A stretch of 64,000 nucleotides of DNA from Fistularia commersonii (taxonomy: Eukaryota; Chordata; Actinopteri; Syngnathiformes; Fistulariidae), in assembly GCA_037954325.1 (NCBI GenBank), contig JBBMNZ010000007.1, positions 6,691,001-6,755,000 on the forward strand, in the 5' to 3' direction. Shown here piece by piece: positions 37,922-49,335 of this stretch (positions are counted from its first letter, which is position 1; every line of letters starts with the position of its first letter). The notes beneath the pieces were generated by a model. That model was not told where the DNA came from, ran no database searches, and saw only the letters and a list, made by a program, of their open reading frames with translations. A program made the position numbers and the translations under genes.

Positions 37922-39969
37922 CCCTCTTCTGTCCAGCCCCTCCACGCCGCCTCAGCTGCTCGGAGCCCACACGGCCCCCGGCGTCGGCTCGCCAGGCGCT
38001 GATAATGGTGTTTGTTTAGCCATTAGTCAGGCCCTTCTTAGTAGCAGCGAAACCTCCCCCCCTTTCACACACACACACAGCAACACTTATAGATGATGGA
38101 CAGCAGCTGGGCTGTTTGTGTGTGTGTGTGTGTGTGTGGGGGGGGGGGGGGGTCATCCAAGTCATTTCCCTCTTTTTGTTAATTGGTTGCCCCCCCCAAC
38201 ACCCTCTCCATGTTTGATTGACAGCTGGACGGTCAGCTGTGATACGAATGGTCAGATCTTGCATGGCATCACACACACACACACACACACTTTATCGCCC
38301 CCCCAACACCCCCCTGTGATAACGGCCTTATCGGCTAATTAAGAAGCAGCACTGCATCACTGCACGTTTCCCATTCCTCCGCGCTCACAGCCATTTTTTT
38401 TTCCCCCCGCGGCTATTTCGGCCATTAGCACCCCCCCCCCCCCTCTCGCGTCCCCGACCTCGGCTAATCCGCCGCGCCATTGCCTGATGGCTGGGAGTCG
38501 TTTATGGATGCCAACCCCCTCGCCGGTCCTTTCTGACAAGTGATGGACACCTGCCAGCTTGCACAGCGGACGCAGTTCAGACTTGGGCACGAACACGTTT
38601 GATAGACACACACACACTCACACACGTGTCTCTCTTTCAAACTGTAACCCTGTACAACCTGCGCGGCGAGGAGGCTCGGATGGAAACGCCATAGGCTGGC
38701 TTTGGAAGGCGGCTAGGCAAGAGGGGCTAGCTCACGCTATTCACTAGCACACATGTGGGGGTTGCGGCGGCGGCACAAGTTAGCGCCTCATTGTCGCATG
38801 ACAAGCGCAGAATTGACGATGTTGAACAACAATCCCCAACCCTGGATGGCCTAAGGTCGCCTCCCACCTGCTTCTGTCATGCTAATGCCTTCAGACGTTA
38901 GCTAAATCACAAATTAGCCGTCCAGCCTACGCTCTGGCCTGTTAGCGTGTCCGCTCAGGCGAGGCTCTCCACGGTCGCCGAGCAGTCGGTTCGCCACGGG
39001 AACGCCGCTTCCCCGGAAAAACGTGGCCGGGAGGGAGGGCCCCTGAGACGAGGCGGCGTGGCGAGATACCTTCACGGCTCATTGGCGTTTATGGCGCCCG
39101 AGTGAAATCATTATAGCCAATAAGGTGTGTAATGGATTCCTTCTCGGCGGTCTGTCCGCCCAGCCCGTCTGACTGACTTCTTAATTACGGCCGCACACGT
39201 GTCGGAACGTCGCGGCGCGCTACATGTCTAGCCGGGGGGGGGAGGGGCGTGGCGTCCGATACAAGAACGGCACTATTTTTCTGGACACGAGAGCGCTCTT
39301 CACCCCCCGCGATCCTTTCCTCGGATTTTGTACATTTCAGTGTTGCTTAGTCCGAAGCTGCGATGGGGCCTCCACACACACACACACACACACAGGCTCG
39401 CAACGTATTCGCTTGTGCCAGAATCAATAGGCGAGTTTGTTACCCCGTTGCAGCTCAGCTTTTGTCTGAAAGTCCCGCAGGAGGTCCGAAATCCCGTTAT
39501 CTTGTCGGGAAAGAAATGTTTTCCTCCACAACGCGGGGTTGTTCAGGACACGCTTTCTCCGATTAAACGCAACCGATGGCGACATGGGCTAGCGGGAGCT
39601 AGCTACGGACAGCGGAAGTTGGTCGGATCCCGTTTGTACGCTCTAGGTCACCCATATTGAGTCGCTTTCATTTCCCTCGGACGTTACGAGGTAGGCGTGA
39701 AAACGGCGCCTTTTTTTTTTTTTTTAGCACTAAACGGCTCCTGGTTTCTGACTGAAAGATTAATCAACCAGGAGGACGAACCTTCTCGGTTTGACACCAT
39801 AAGTGCAGGTGCGGGTAACATCTCCCGCCAACGCCTCTCCGCGCTGGATGTTTGTTAGCAAGCCCATCGTGTTCACGCCGCCGCCGTTTGCATGTAATAG
39901 CTGTCCTTTGGATGTAACCATGTTGTCAGAGGAGCCGCTGGCTCTTGAAAGTGGCTGTGTAATCAGGTC

Positions 39970-39970
39970 C

Positions 39971-40001
<31 letters not shown>

Positions 40002-40011
40002 ACACACACAA
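39970..40011. repeat. CA microsatellite
   Basis: A 42-bp CA run with one CATACA interruption. Confidence 0.95.
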
Positions 40012-40875
40012 CCGCCAGCTGTGTCCACACAGTAAACAGTCAACTCGGTCCCACCGGGGAGCGGCGGTGTCCAGCTAGCAGTGGGCAGGCAAGTTAGCAT
40101 TCGGAGATTAACTCGGGCTACGGCTGCCTGGGTACAGGCAGGCGGCGCCATGGTGGACAGAGATTGAGAGATTATAAGAGACATGAAGGTCGGCGGCTGG
40201 ATGAGAAATCTCATGACGTGTGTGTGTGTGTGCGCGCGCAAGAGTGTGTCCGGGGTTTCTGCGCTCTTCACCGCTCGAGTGTCCAGCTGGCGGACGGGAG
40301 ATAGCGGGAGCCTTGAAAATCGTGACAGAGCGGTAAACACAAACACACAGCAGCCCATCGGTCTTAATGAGAAAAAGCATTATGCCTAAAAGGAAGCTGT
40401 GTGTTCGCGAGTCCCGCTAGAACCCTCAGACTTGCGGTCATTCATCAAAACGGACGAGGAGACCCTTTAGATACAAAGTGGGGGGGGGTTTCACGACACA
40501 CACTCACACACTCCTAGTCCTGTATAAGCTTGGGTCACAAGGTGTTAGCATATTTAGGCCACGGCAGCTGGATCCCCCCCTCTCCGCCCCCCGGGGAGCA
40601 CAATGGCCGGCGCTCCGAGTCAGTCAAATTGAAATAAATGAAGTGCCAGCCCCGGCGGCGGGGTAATTGTTCATATGGAAATTGGATTGCCGTCATCGCG
40701 CCGCAACTCCTCGGAACGATTTCACAGCAAGGATGCGACGGGAGCGTTGTGTGTCAAAAAAAAAAAAAAAAAAAAAAGATGGCAGGGGGGTGGAGAGAGA
40801 CGTGAAGAGAAAGCGTTCTCCCACTCCGTGTTTCATTCTTCACAATGCCTCTTGTTCCTCCTGTCCTTCACTGGA

Positions 40876-40877
<2 letters not shown>

Positions 40878-40914
<37 letters not shown>
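40878..40914. repeat. TG microsatellite
   Basis: A pure 37-bp run, about 100 bp after an A run at 40756-40777. Confidence 0.95.
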
Positions 40915-40918
<4 letters not shown>

Positions 40919-41664
40919 GTGGGGGTAGATAAAGGACAAGTATCCAACCCCTTGTTTCCGGCGGCGCCTTTTCCAACCCACGCCGTCGCATCACCTCGCA
41001 TGCACTTCATCGGGCCTTTTTGGCAACCCTTGCACGCCGCCGGAGCGTCGCCCCCCCCCCCCCCCCCCCCAAAGGCGCCCGAGGGGTCACGGGAAATATT
41101 TAATAGCGGCTCACTTTTATCAGAGTGCAACAGTAAAAGCTCGAAGATCCTCCTTCTCCCCCCCCCACTCGTGTCAATGTCAGACCGAGGTGTCTGAAAA
41201 TGAAAATGCCGGATCCCACTGATCGCAGCGAGGGGTGAGATCCTATTATATTTCCAGCTGAGGGGCCCGGCTTGTTTTTTTAATTGTTTTTTTTTTATTT
41301 TAAAATATTATTATTTGTTTGAGTTTGCCGCCCGGTCAGCACGCCGCGCCGGTTTGATCCCGAGCGAGAGCCTTCCGTGGAGAAGGAAAGAGGATTGTCA
41401 AAGGAGCACAGGGTCGGTTTGAGGAGTGTGTGTCTGTGTGTGTGTGTGTGTGTGTGGGGGGGGTCCATGTGGGGGATTATCTTGTCAGCACTTCAAACTG
41501 CACCGGTGCGCACACTTTTTTTTTTGCGGCCCATGTGTGTATGTGTGTGTCACTTTTCAATCATCCTCTACTGTCGTTTGCTGAGAGCTGCTTTTCAGTG
41601 CAGACGTGTCCTGACTCGTGGATAAAGGGCGAGAGAGATGGCACTATGGTTTTCAGTAAAAGAT

Positions 41665-41666
<2 letters not shown>

Positions 41667-41705
<39 letters not shown>
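41667..41705. repeat. TG microsatellite
   Basis: A pure 39-bp run; CA tract of 21 bp follows at 41823-41843. Confidence 0.95.
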
Positions 41706-41706
<1 letters not shown>

Positions 41707-42186
41707 TTTTCAACTCTGAGCGTGTCGCAGCTCGCCATCCTCTGTGTTCACCTTTGCCTCCAGGAAACCGGAGCCTGGTCATGTCTGCAGTCCGATCAGG
41801 ACACCAATGATGAATCGAATCTCACACACACACACACACACACTTGGGTTTTTCCCCCTCAAAGCTCCCGAAAGCAGGTCCGTGCGTGAAGATCAGCTGC
41901 AATGCATTTATAAAAAGTGGAATTTCCAATTTCACAATAAGCTACGCAGGAACCTTGGATGCCTTTCTCCTCTCTGAGGGCCGTCGGCTGCCTCAGAAGA
42001 AACGTTTTTTTGTTTTTTTGTGTTGCGGCGCTTCTGCACGACTTACTTATCGCAGGTGTCTACCTTGTCTTGAGATTCTGTGGCGGCGATGGCGCCCAGC
42101 TAGGAGGATAAGAAGTGTTTATATATCAGTACAAGTTTGGTGGATTCACTTAGAGGTCCAGTGTTTTAGAGGTTAGCAGAGTAACT

Positions 42187-42320
42187 GGACACACACACAC
42201 ACACACACGACTCAGCATGGAAACTTGCAAACTCCTAACCTGAGAGGAGGTAGGGTGAAAAAAGTCCCAAAAAACTTTCCAAACATTCTCAAAACCAAAT
42301 TTTAACAGGCGCACACACAC

Positions 42321-42359
<39 letters not shown>

Positions 42360-42572
42360 ACTCAGCATGGAAACTTCTCACCTGATGGGTGATGTAGGGT
42401 TGAAAGAAGTCCCAAAAAACTTTCTAAACATTCTCAAAACCAAATTTTAACAGGCGCACACACACACACACATGACTCAGCATGGAAACTCCTCACCTGA
42501 TGGGTGATGTAGGGTTGAAAGAAGTCCCAAATAACTTTCTAAACATTCTCAAAACCAAATTTTTCACCAGGC
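42187..42572. repeat. Three-unit tandem repeat with embedded CA tract
   Basis: Units start with GACTCAGCATGGAAACT at 42209, 42359 and 42474, spaced 150 and 115 bp. Each ends in AACATTCTCAAAACCAAATT and is preceded by a CA run of differing length, which accounts for most of the spacing difference. Copies 2 and 3 are more alike (both CTGATGGGTGATGTAGGG) than either is to copy 1. Confidence 0.9.
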
Positions 42573-42574
42573 AT

Positions 42575-44185
42575 GTACGCATGTGTGCACAGAACTGCGT
42601 TACGAAACTTGTTTTTCATTCCTGGTAGAGAAGATATTTGATAGAAGTAAATATTGCGGCGCGGTTGTATCGATCTTCTGCAGCCGCGTGTTTGTACGTG
42701 GAGTGCATGGCCAAATTCCCTGTTTGCGCCGCCATGTTTGTTTAAAAATCGTGAAAAACACGGAAGCAATTCCGATGTGGCGGTAAAAATTAGAATTTTC
42801 AGGCGCCGTGACCCGACGATGGCACCCCGAAAGAAAAAAAAAAAAAAAAAAAAAGGATCCCATGTCAAACATCCCACCCGGAGTGAAAAACCCGCCGCCG
42901 CCTCCTCTCCCGCTCTGGAGCGAGCGGCGCGCGGAGGAGGATTTGTCTTCATTAAGTCAGTTTTGATTCGACAATGGCGTCTCTTGCAAGGGAATCTAAT
43001 TTTTTTTCAGATGCGGCGGCTTCATTAGCGCGCGGCGTGTTTGACTATTATTTACGGCGGGGCCTTCGGAGGCTTCATTAGCAGCGGGCTGACGCCGCCG
43101 AATGTAGACACTACTGGTGTTTATTTGGTAGCCACGCGCTGCAGGTTGCAGGGGCGGGCAGGTCCACCTGTGACCCCCCTCCCACTTCGCCACCAGACGT
43201 CCGACCCCCCCGATCCCCCTCCGGCTCTTTGAAGCCGCTTTAATTCCGGCGTTCGGGATTAAACCCGTGAAAAGGGATGAGGAGCGATGGAGGGACGGAG
43301 GGGGCCGAGGACGGCTCCTTTGAAATGTGTCGAGAATTCTCCAACCCACAATGAAGCATCTGAGGGAAATTCGAAGAGCGCTTTTTTCTTTTTTTTTTTT
43401 TTTTTTTTCCCCTCCACATCCGGAGAGCTGTTGGATTTGCATGGGAGAAAAAAAAAAAAAAAAAACCTTTGAAGTCACGGACATCGCTGGAGTTTTTGAA
43501 AACATAAATGAAAGCCGGGAGACAATTGTCTCCGCGTTGTGCGTTACGGCCCCGGAAAGTTGCTTTGTCACAGTTCTGGAAGATGTGGGGGGGGTTTTGG
43601 GGGGTTTGGGGGGTTGGGGTGGGCGAGGAGAAGTAATTTTCCGTCGCAGAAACCGCTGACATAATCCACCTTTTGTGGTGCCGGCCAGAACACGGCTATT
43701 ACACCCTCTAAACGACCCGCCGCGCTCCCATCACTGCCCGTCTTTACACCCGGTATTCAGACGGCGGTTTTGGACTCGGCGGGTCCGAGGGCCCGGAACG
43801 CAACGCGGACCCTGGACTGCAGAAAGGAAGTCCTCGGTTGGCGACATTTCCTGGTTAGGTCTCCGTCCTCCCTGTGCTTTTATTAAGACGGGAAGTTTGT
43901 TGGCGAGCGGTGCGGGCAAATAAGTTGTCATGTGGCCTTGTTTACATTCGCCGGTTGGACTTTGTTTTGTTTATTTTGGAAACTTTTTGCCCTTCATCAT
44001 AACTCCCGAGTTCAAGTTGGTTTACAGCAGACAGCATTTTACGTCCCGTTTTGCTTTTTTTTTTTTCCCAGCCCGCCAAACTATTTTCTTTCAATATTTT
44101 CAATCAATATTGTATTTAGAAACTCATTATTTTTTCCTTTTGTTTAATTTCATATGGATGATTACATACAAAATAATGTCGGTAC
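42575..44185. other. Non-coding, upstream region
   Basis: A run 42834-42854, T run 43390-43408, A run 43448-43465, and a G-rich tract at 43586-43620. Antisense open frame pairs only. Confidence 0.65.
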
Positions 44186-44193
44186 ATTTATAT

Positions 44194-44733
44194 CAGGGGT
44201 CAGGAACCTGGGAGAGCCATAAAAGCCAAATATTTCTAAATATATTTAATTGAGAGCCATATAGTATTTTAAATCAATTAAATATGTCTTACTTTTAGTG
44301 GGACCTCTGGTGCCGCGCAGATTTCTTCAAAGTGCCGCTTTATATTTGACTATTTCATCGGTGCAATTTTATCATTGCATATCAGACATACCGCAGTTCC
44401 AAATGCAAATTCCACTGTCCAGGTATCATCGCCTTTTTTTTTTTTTTTTTCGCAATTCTTTTCCGTTACAAGGGTTGAAGCTGATAAACTAGCTGGCTAT
44501 CTGATTAAAAAAATTAAGTTCTTCACCTTTACAATGACCCGGACGTGCTCCGAAGCTATTGGTTCCCGACCCGACCGATGGGTGACCTGTGAAATTTATC
44601 TTCAAAACAAATTTTTGTTTGTTTTAAAATGATACGGTATTATAAAGAAATATCACAAGTATTTTAAAATCAGTTCCAAACTGATTTTTTTTTCCAACTC
44701 AAAATTATAAGAGCCATATGTTCCCGACCGCTG
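44194..44733. mobile_element. Nonautonomous hAT element with perfect 8-bp target duplication
   Basis: 540 bp, starting CAGGGGTCAGGAAC and ending in the reverse complement of CAGCGGTCGGGAAC. It is flanked on both sides by ATTTATAT (44186-44193 and 44734-44741), the 8-bp duplication typical of hAT insertion. The AGAGCCATA motif recurs near both ends, as in many hAT MITEs. No transposase is encoded. The inside is AT-rich with a T run near 44434-44450. Confidence 0.88.
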
Positions 44734-44809
44734 ATTTATATGATCATGAATGATTTTAAAGTCGAAATAAAATGCCGCAAAATGTAAATATTCAGATTAC
44801 AATTTACAT

Positions 44810-44903
44810 TTTGTTCAATTTCCATGAAAACCTAGTTGGGCCGCGTATAAAAATTGAAAAAAAAAAAAAATGGCATGCCAGCCAAAATAATTGCCCACCC
44901 CTG
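44810..44903. mobile_element. Possible second hAT end fragment
   Basis: The sequence ends GCCCACCCCTG, the inverted form of a CAGGGGTGGGC hAT terminus, after GGCATGCCAGCC and an A run. No partner end or target duplication was found. Confidence 0.35.
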
Positions 44904-44904
44904 T

Positions 44905-46032
44905 GTGGTTCATCTTCATCTTGGAACAAGCCAGACACCTTTTTAATTTCTCCCATTTTCGTTGTGGACGTGACTCGTTAAAGTTTGAGACAAATGAGAG
45001 CCAGATCCCAAAAAGACGGTTCAACAAAGAAGAGAATTGTGAGGAGGAAACACCCCACGATTTCTTTCTTCGAGACGCCGAGTTTTCCGTCCGCTCGCAG
45101 ACTCCGTGCCGAAACACACCAACCCTGTCGACATCGACTGCAGAATTCAGTTTGGAGACTGCATTTTGCATTTTAATTTCCCCTCGCCTTCGCTATTGTG
45201 GCTCCATAAAGGCGGGAACCATCCAGTCAACCGTTTCTTACCTACTGCTGCGCCGTAAGGCCTCGGGCATTTGGCCTCGGATCACCGGCCGACCTTAAAG
45301 ATCAGCGGGAAGTTAGTTTGAAATGGAAAACAAAAAAACAACAAACAACTTGAAATTCAAGGAACACACAAATAAAGTTTATACATTGTGACAGAACCTG
45401 GAAATGGGTTAAAAGGAGTCAGCAGTTAGAAAAAAAACAAAGCTCCTGTGTGCTTTTTCAAGTCAATGCTATGTTATTGTTTGTGTTGCGTGTCTATCTA
45501 GCATGTTTTAATTTTTTTATCTCCATTAAATCATTGTGTTTCTTCTTATTGTCTGCTTGCTCTCATCAATGCAAATCTCTTGCTTCCAGTGCTGTAGCTG
45601 TTGGATGTTGAACATCCTCTTTGAGGATGGTAGATCCGCGTGTCGTTCCCCGTTGAAACATCATATGAGGGCCGTGAAGACGCATTTAAAATTCACAGCT
45701 GTTGGGATTTTAGTAGTTGTTGTTGTTTTTTTTTTTTTTTTTTTTCTTTTGGTATGTGCCTTCTACAGAGGATCGATAGCCAGGCCTTAACATCGACCGT
45801 CTCCGAGGCGCTGCCAGAAGGGAGCGCCGCCCTTAAAAAGAAAAATACAGCCTGAGAAGAGCTTTGAGAAGCTCATTTCCACAGACACCACCTCACCCAG
45901 GCTCATCTCAGGAGCTTTGTCAAGCTTTTCCTTTTTTATTTTGTCTGTTCATCGCTTGCTAGTTGCTGCAATATGTTGTCAACATATTATTGAGGCTGCC
46001 GGGAAGTGTTTGCATTCTCGTGCACTTTTTCA

Positions 46033-46108
<76 letters not shown>

Positions 46109-46983
46109 ATCTTATTGTGTTCCCTCCCGTCAGCCCCGCCACTCCTGTAATTGTCATTCAGCCCCGGCTGTTCATCAATCTATGTAATTTAAGTGACTTT
46201 AGCGCTGAGGTTAGCATAACCATCACCGCCACGGTGCGTGTGTGTGTGTGTGTGCACCGTAAAAAATGTTGACAATATAGCGACTGGCCCCTCTTCTTAA
46301 TTAAAGTGGTGAAAACAAACACATGCGCCTGTTTGGGAATAATCGCATGCAGTGAATTTGCTCCGCCATTTTCAATATAAATGGAAATATTTAAGGCTGC
46401 GAATTGAATGTCCACGCTGCGGGATTAGAGGGGGGGGATCACTGTGTCACGTTGGGGGCACTTGAACGCAAATGGGGATATCTCAGAAATGAAGTCCGCC
46501 TCCCATCCGATAGGCGATCGGCTGCACGAGTCCGCTGCAGACGCTTGAAGTGTAACTCCGCATTCACTCCGGCCTGCTGCTGCTAGCCGCTACGCGCTAA
46601 CGCAAGGCCTGTTTTAAGAAGGATACTGCGTGATCGCGTTTCCCGAGACGGATCTGTGAACATGCTGAAGCGCTGCGAGGAGAGAGCGCGGGGGAAAGAA
46701 AAAAAAAAAAAAAAAAAAGCTAAAACCCAATTGAATTTGGAATACGCCCAAGCTTTTAAAATAGGCTTTATTGTGTTACGGTTGGAGATCTAGCTCTCTG
46801 CCTTCTTTACCCGCCACACATAACAGCTTTACCACTCCGGCGGTGATCATTTCTGATATTAAGTGAATTAAATCCAAAATAACATGGTGTTTTCTTTAAC
46901 CAGAGCAGGTGGTTCCTCCGCACACAAAGGCTTCTATCCCAGTAACCCAAATCTACAGCTCCATGTACTTGATGTGCTGTTCT

Positions 46984-47017
<34 letters not shown>

Positions 47018-47773
47018 AGTTCGCCCAGATTACCAAATCCGTCCTTTCACACTTTATGCTTTCATTCGATGACATTCTGCAATATCTTTGTGCTTGTGTG
47101 TGCAATTTCTGCTCCTGCAGAGCCTGCCTGCCGTCTGCACGGCCTTGAAAATTGAGATTTTGCTCAGAATCTAAGCCGGTGTGTTTTCGTAATCCACGTG
47201 TATTGCCGTGAAGAGATGTGAAGGGAGCGGCTTCTTTCCAGCCAAACTGCGTTCACAGCAGAGACACAAGTCAGCGCTGTTTTTACACATATTGGTTCGT
47301 TACTTTTCGTCAAGTCGGGTTTCAAATCGCATCGGAGTTGTCCGGTGACTCTTACTAAGCAGAGCGGGTCTGGACTACTGTTGTTAAAATGAGACAGAGA
47401 AACCCAACTTACCCCGCAAGGAGCAAACACTTGAAGAAATGGTGCCTTTCCGGGTCGTAAAACCTCGGACGGCTTCCAGTTCAATGCCTCGTTCCATTCC
47501 GCCTCCACCGGAGAGCGTGATAGAGAAGGACAGAGATTTAAAGCAAAACTGAGGGTATGAGGGTTGGGAGGGACAGGATCTATTATTATTGATAGCGTTA
47601 GTGCTAACAGCTAGATGCTAATCGCCGATATGATGTAATAATGGCTTCAATATTTGTGAAAGAAATCAAGCCCCCTGGAAACTTGTGAAAAGAGAGTCCG
47701 AGGTCTCGGGAGTAGATATGAGATGAAGGGAGATCAGAACGGGTCACTTCTGAATGGGTTATACAATCACATT
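44905..47773. other. Non-coding sequence just upstream of plxnb2
   Basis: Contains the TG tract at 46035, T run 45728-45745, A runs 46698-46718 and 46988-47016. No exon supported. A 5'-UTR exon could lie here but has no recognisable mark. Confidence 0.6.
46035..46105. repeat. TG microsatellite, about 35 units
   Basis: A pure 71-bp run, about 2.1 kb upstream of the plxnb2 start exon. Confidence 0.97.
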
Positions 47774-48032
47774 TACCGTAATTTCCGGACTATTGAGCGC
47801 ACCTCAATATAAGCCGCACCGGCTAGCCGATCGCTATCTCGGTCTTCCTCCTGCGCACTAAAACCGTCAAAGACTCAGAATTTCCCGGTCATTTCATCGA
47901 TCCGATGTGACGAGGATAAATGTTTTAGCGGCGTGAAGCTCGTTCGCTTCCCCCACCCAAAAAAGTCCATATATTAGCCGCATCGTTGTTTACGTGAAAA
48001 AAGTCGCGGCTTATTGTCCGGAAATTACAGTA
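47774..48032 (+). mobile_element. MITE copy B, directly upstream of the plxnb2 start exon
   Basis: 259 bp with near-perfect terminal inverted repeats: TACCGTAATTTCCGGAC on the left and the reverse complement of TACTGTAATTTCCGGAC on the right (16 of 17 match). Inside is a CGCACC-TCAATATAAGCCGC segment shared with copy A. No coding capacity. The target duplication is unclear: ATTTA-like bases lie on both sides. Its right end is 173 bp before the exon at 48206. Confidence 0.82.
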
Positions 48033-48205
48033 TTTACCACATTCACAATTGGGGTTTTCCGTATTACCGAGTAAGGAGGACCAGGGAGGTCAGGCTTACG
48101 GGTTCACCGAGCACACGTGCCTTCTCGCGACGGTTGTTAGCCATCGTTTCTCCGTATGCTCGACTGCGTGCATAACAACCGCATCTCCCATCCTTTCCTC
48201 CCCAG

Positions 48206-49335
48206 AGATGGCAGTCTGGGTCTCCCTCCTCCTCGTTCTCTTCTGCCAGCCGACCTCACGTGCCCAGGAGGAGAGCAACAGCGTCCCCATCCCGCTGTTC
48301 ACTTCGGAAACCCTCATCAATAATGTCGTCCAGGACCCGGACACCGGCCGCATCTACCTGGGAGCCGTCAACAATATTTACCAGCTGGGGCCGTCGCTGC
48401 AGCTGGAAGCCCGTGCCGAGACGGGCCCCAAAATGGACGCGCGGACGTGCACGCCGCCCGCCTCCACCTGCCAGGACACAAAGCAAATGCCAAATCACAA
48501 CAAGCTCCTCCTGGTCCATCCGACAAACGGGTCCCTCATCGTCTGCGGGAGCCGCTACAGAGGCATCTGCTCGCTGCTGAACCTGACCGACGTCAAGCAG
48601 GAGCTGTATTACAGCGACGGCAAAGGGGAGAGGACTTACGTCGCGAGCATAGAAGACAACGTCAACGTGGTGGGTGTCATGTCCTTGTACGATAAGGACG
48701 GACAGACCTTCAACGTTTTCGTTGTGGGGAAGGGCTACGGGACCCTGGATAGCACTAAGCTCATCAGCACGCGAATCTTGCAGGATTACCACGACTGGGT
48801 CGTGTTCGAGAGCATCATCGAGGCGTCGACGGTGCAAACCACGCCGTTTGTGCCCAAATACAAGCACGACTTCAGACACGCCTTCAAAGTAGACACTTTC
48901 GTTTATTTCGTTTTTTCGCGGACGCTCGACGGCACGGACAACAAACCCCTGACTTTTGTGTCCCGCCTCTGCGAGAACGACCACTTTTACTACTCGCACA
49001 CGGAGCTGCAGTTGAAGTGCGGCGACGCCGGCCAGTACAACAAAGTGCAGGCCGCGTTCGTGGCCACGCCGGGGAAGGTGCTGAGTCGCAACATGACCCA
49101 GTCGGGCGATTATGGGACGGTGCACGAATGGAATAAGGTCCTGTTCCTGGTGGTGAGTATGGACAACACCCGCAGGGAGTCTGCCCTCTGCTTGTACCCG
49201 CTCAACTTAATCAACGAGCGTCTGGTGGACATCATCACCGCCTGCTACAGCGACTCGGGGAAGATCTCCGGCGTCCCCGCCGTCGACATCCCCTACTCGT
49301 CAAAGACCGATGAGTTTTGCACGGCAAACATCGCC
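48206..49335 (+). CDS. plxnb2: plxnb2 exon with start codon: signal peptide and most of Sema
   Basis: The acceptor is a pyrimidine tract ending CAG at 48205, and the exon starts two bases before ATG 48208. The start has G at -3 and G at +4, a strong context. The reading frame is open back to about 48049 but has no ATG there and crosses the acceptor, so that part is intron. Residues 1-376. A hydrophobic leader (about VSLLLVLFC) ends near residue 19 in a small-residue SRA site, so this is a secreted/membrane protein N-terminus. The Sema beta-propeller follows, with conserved pieces such as YLGAVNNIYQL and CGSRYRGIC. The exon ends in phase 0 at GCC|GTGAGT. Coding of most of Sema in one large exon agrees with the usual plexin-B layout. 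The upstream 5'-UTR exon was not found. Confidence 0.96.

Larger units (their letters stand above)
36240..42180. other. Non-coding, upstream region
   Basis: Purine-rich GGA/GGAGG tract at 36680-36870, poly-C (37337-37357, 41051-41070), poly-T (37887-37921) and several CA/TG tracts. No exon recognised. Confidence 0.65.

Noticed and set aside
42187..42572. CRISPR-like array
   Set aside because: Units are 115-150 bp with variable CA tracts in a vertebrate genome. Ordinary tandem repeat.
46988..47016. A run as the poly(A) tail of a processed pseudogene
   Set aside because: No gene-like sequence or duplication was found beside it. A runs are common throughout the window.
48049..48207. Upstream in-frame extension of the first plexin exon
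   Set aside because: It has no ATG (the frame opens at TTG), crosses a good acceptor ending at 48205 and overlaps sequence next to the MITE. ATG 48208 starts a clear signal peptide.
49153..49160. GTGAGTATGG inside the first coding exon as a splice donor
   Set aside because: The frame continues with Sema sequence (ESALCLYPLNL) matching the family, so this donor-like site is probably not used.
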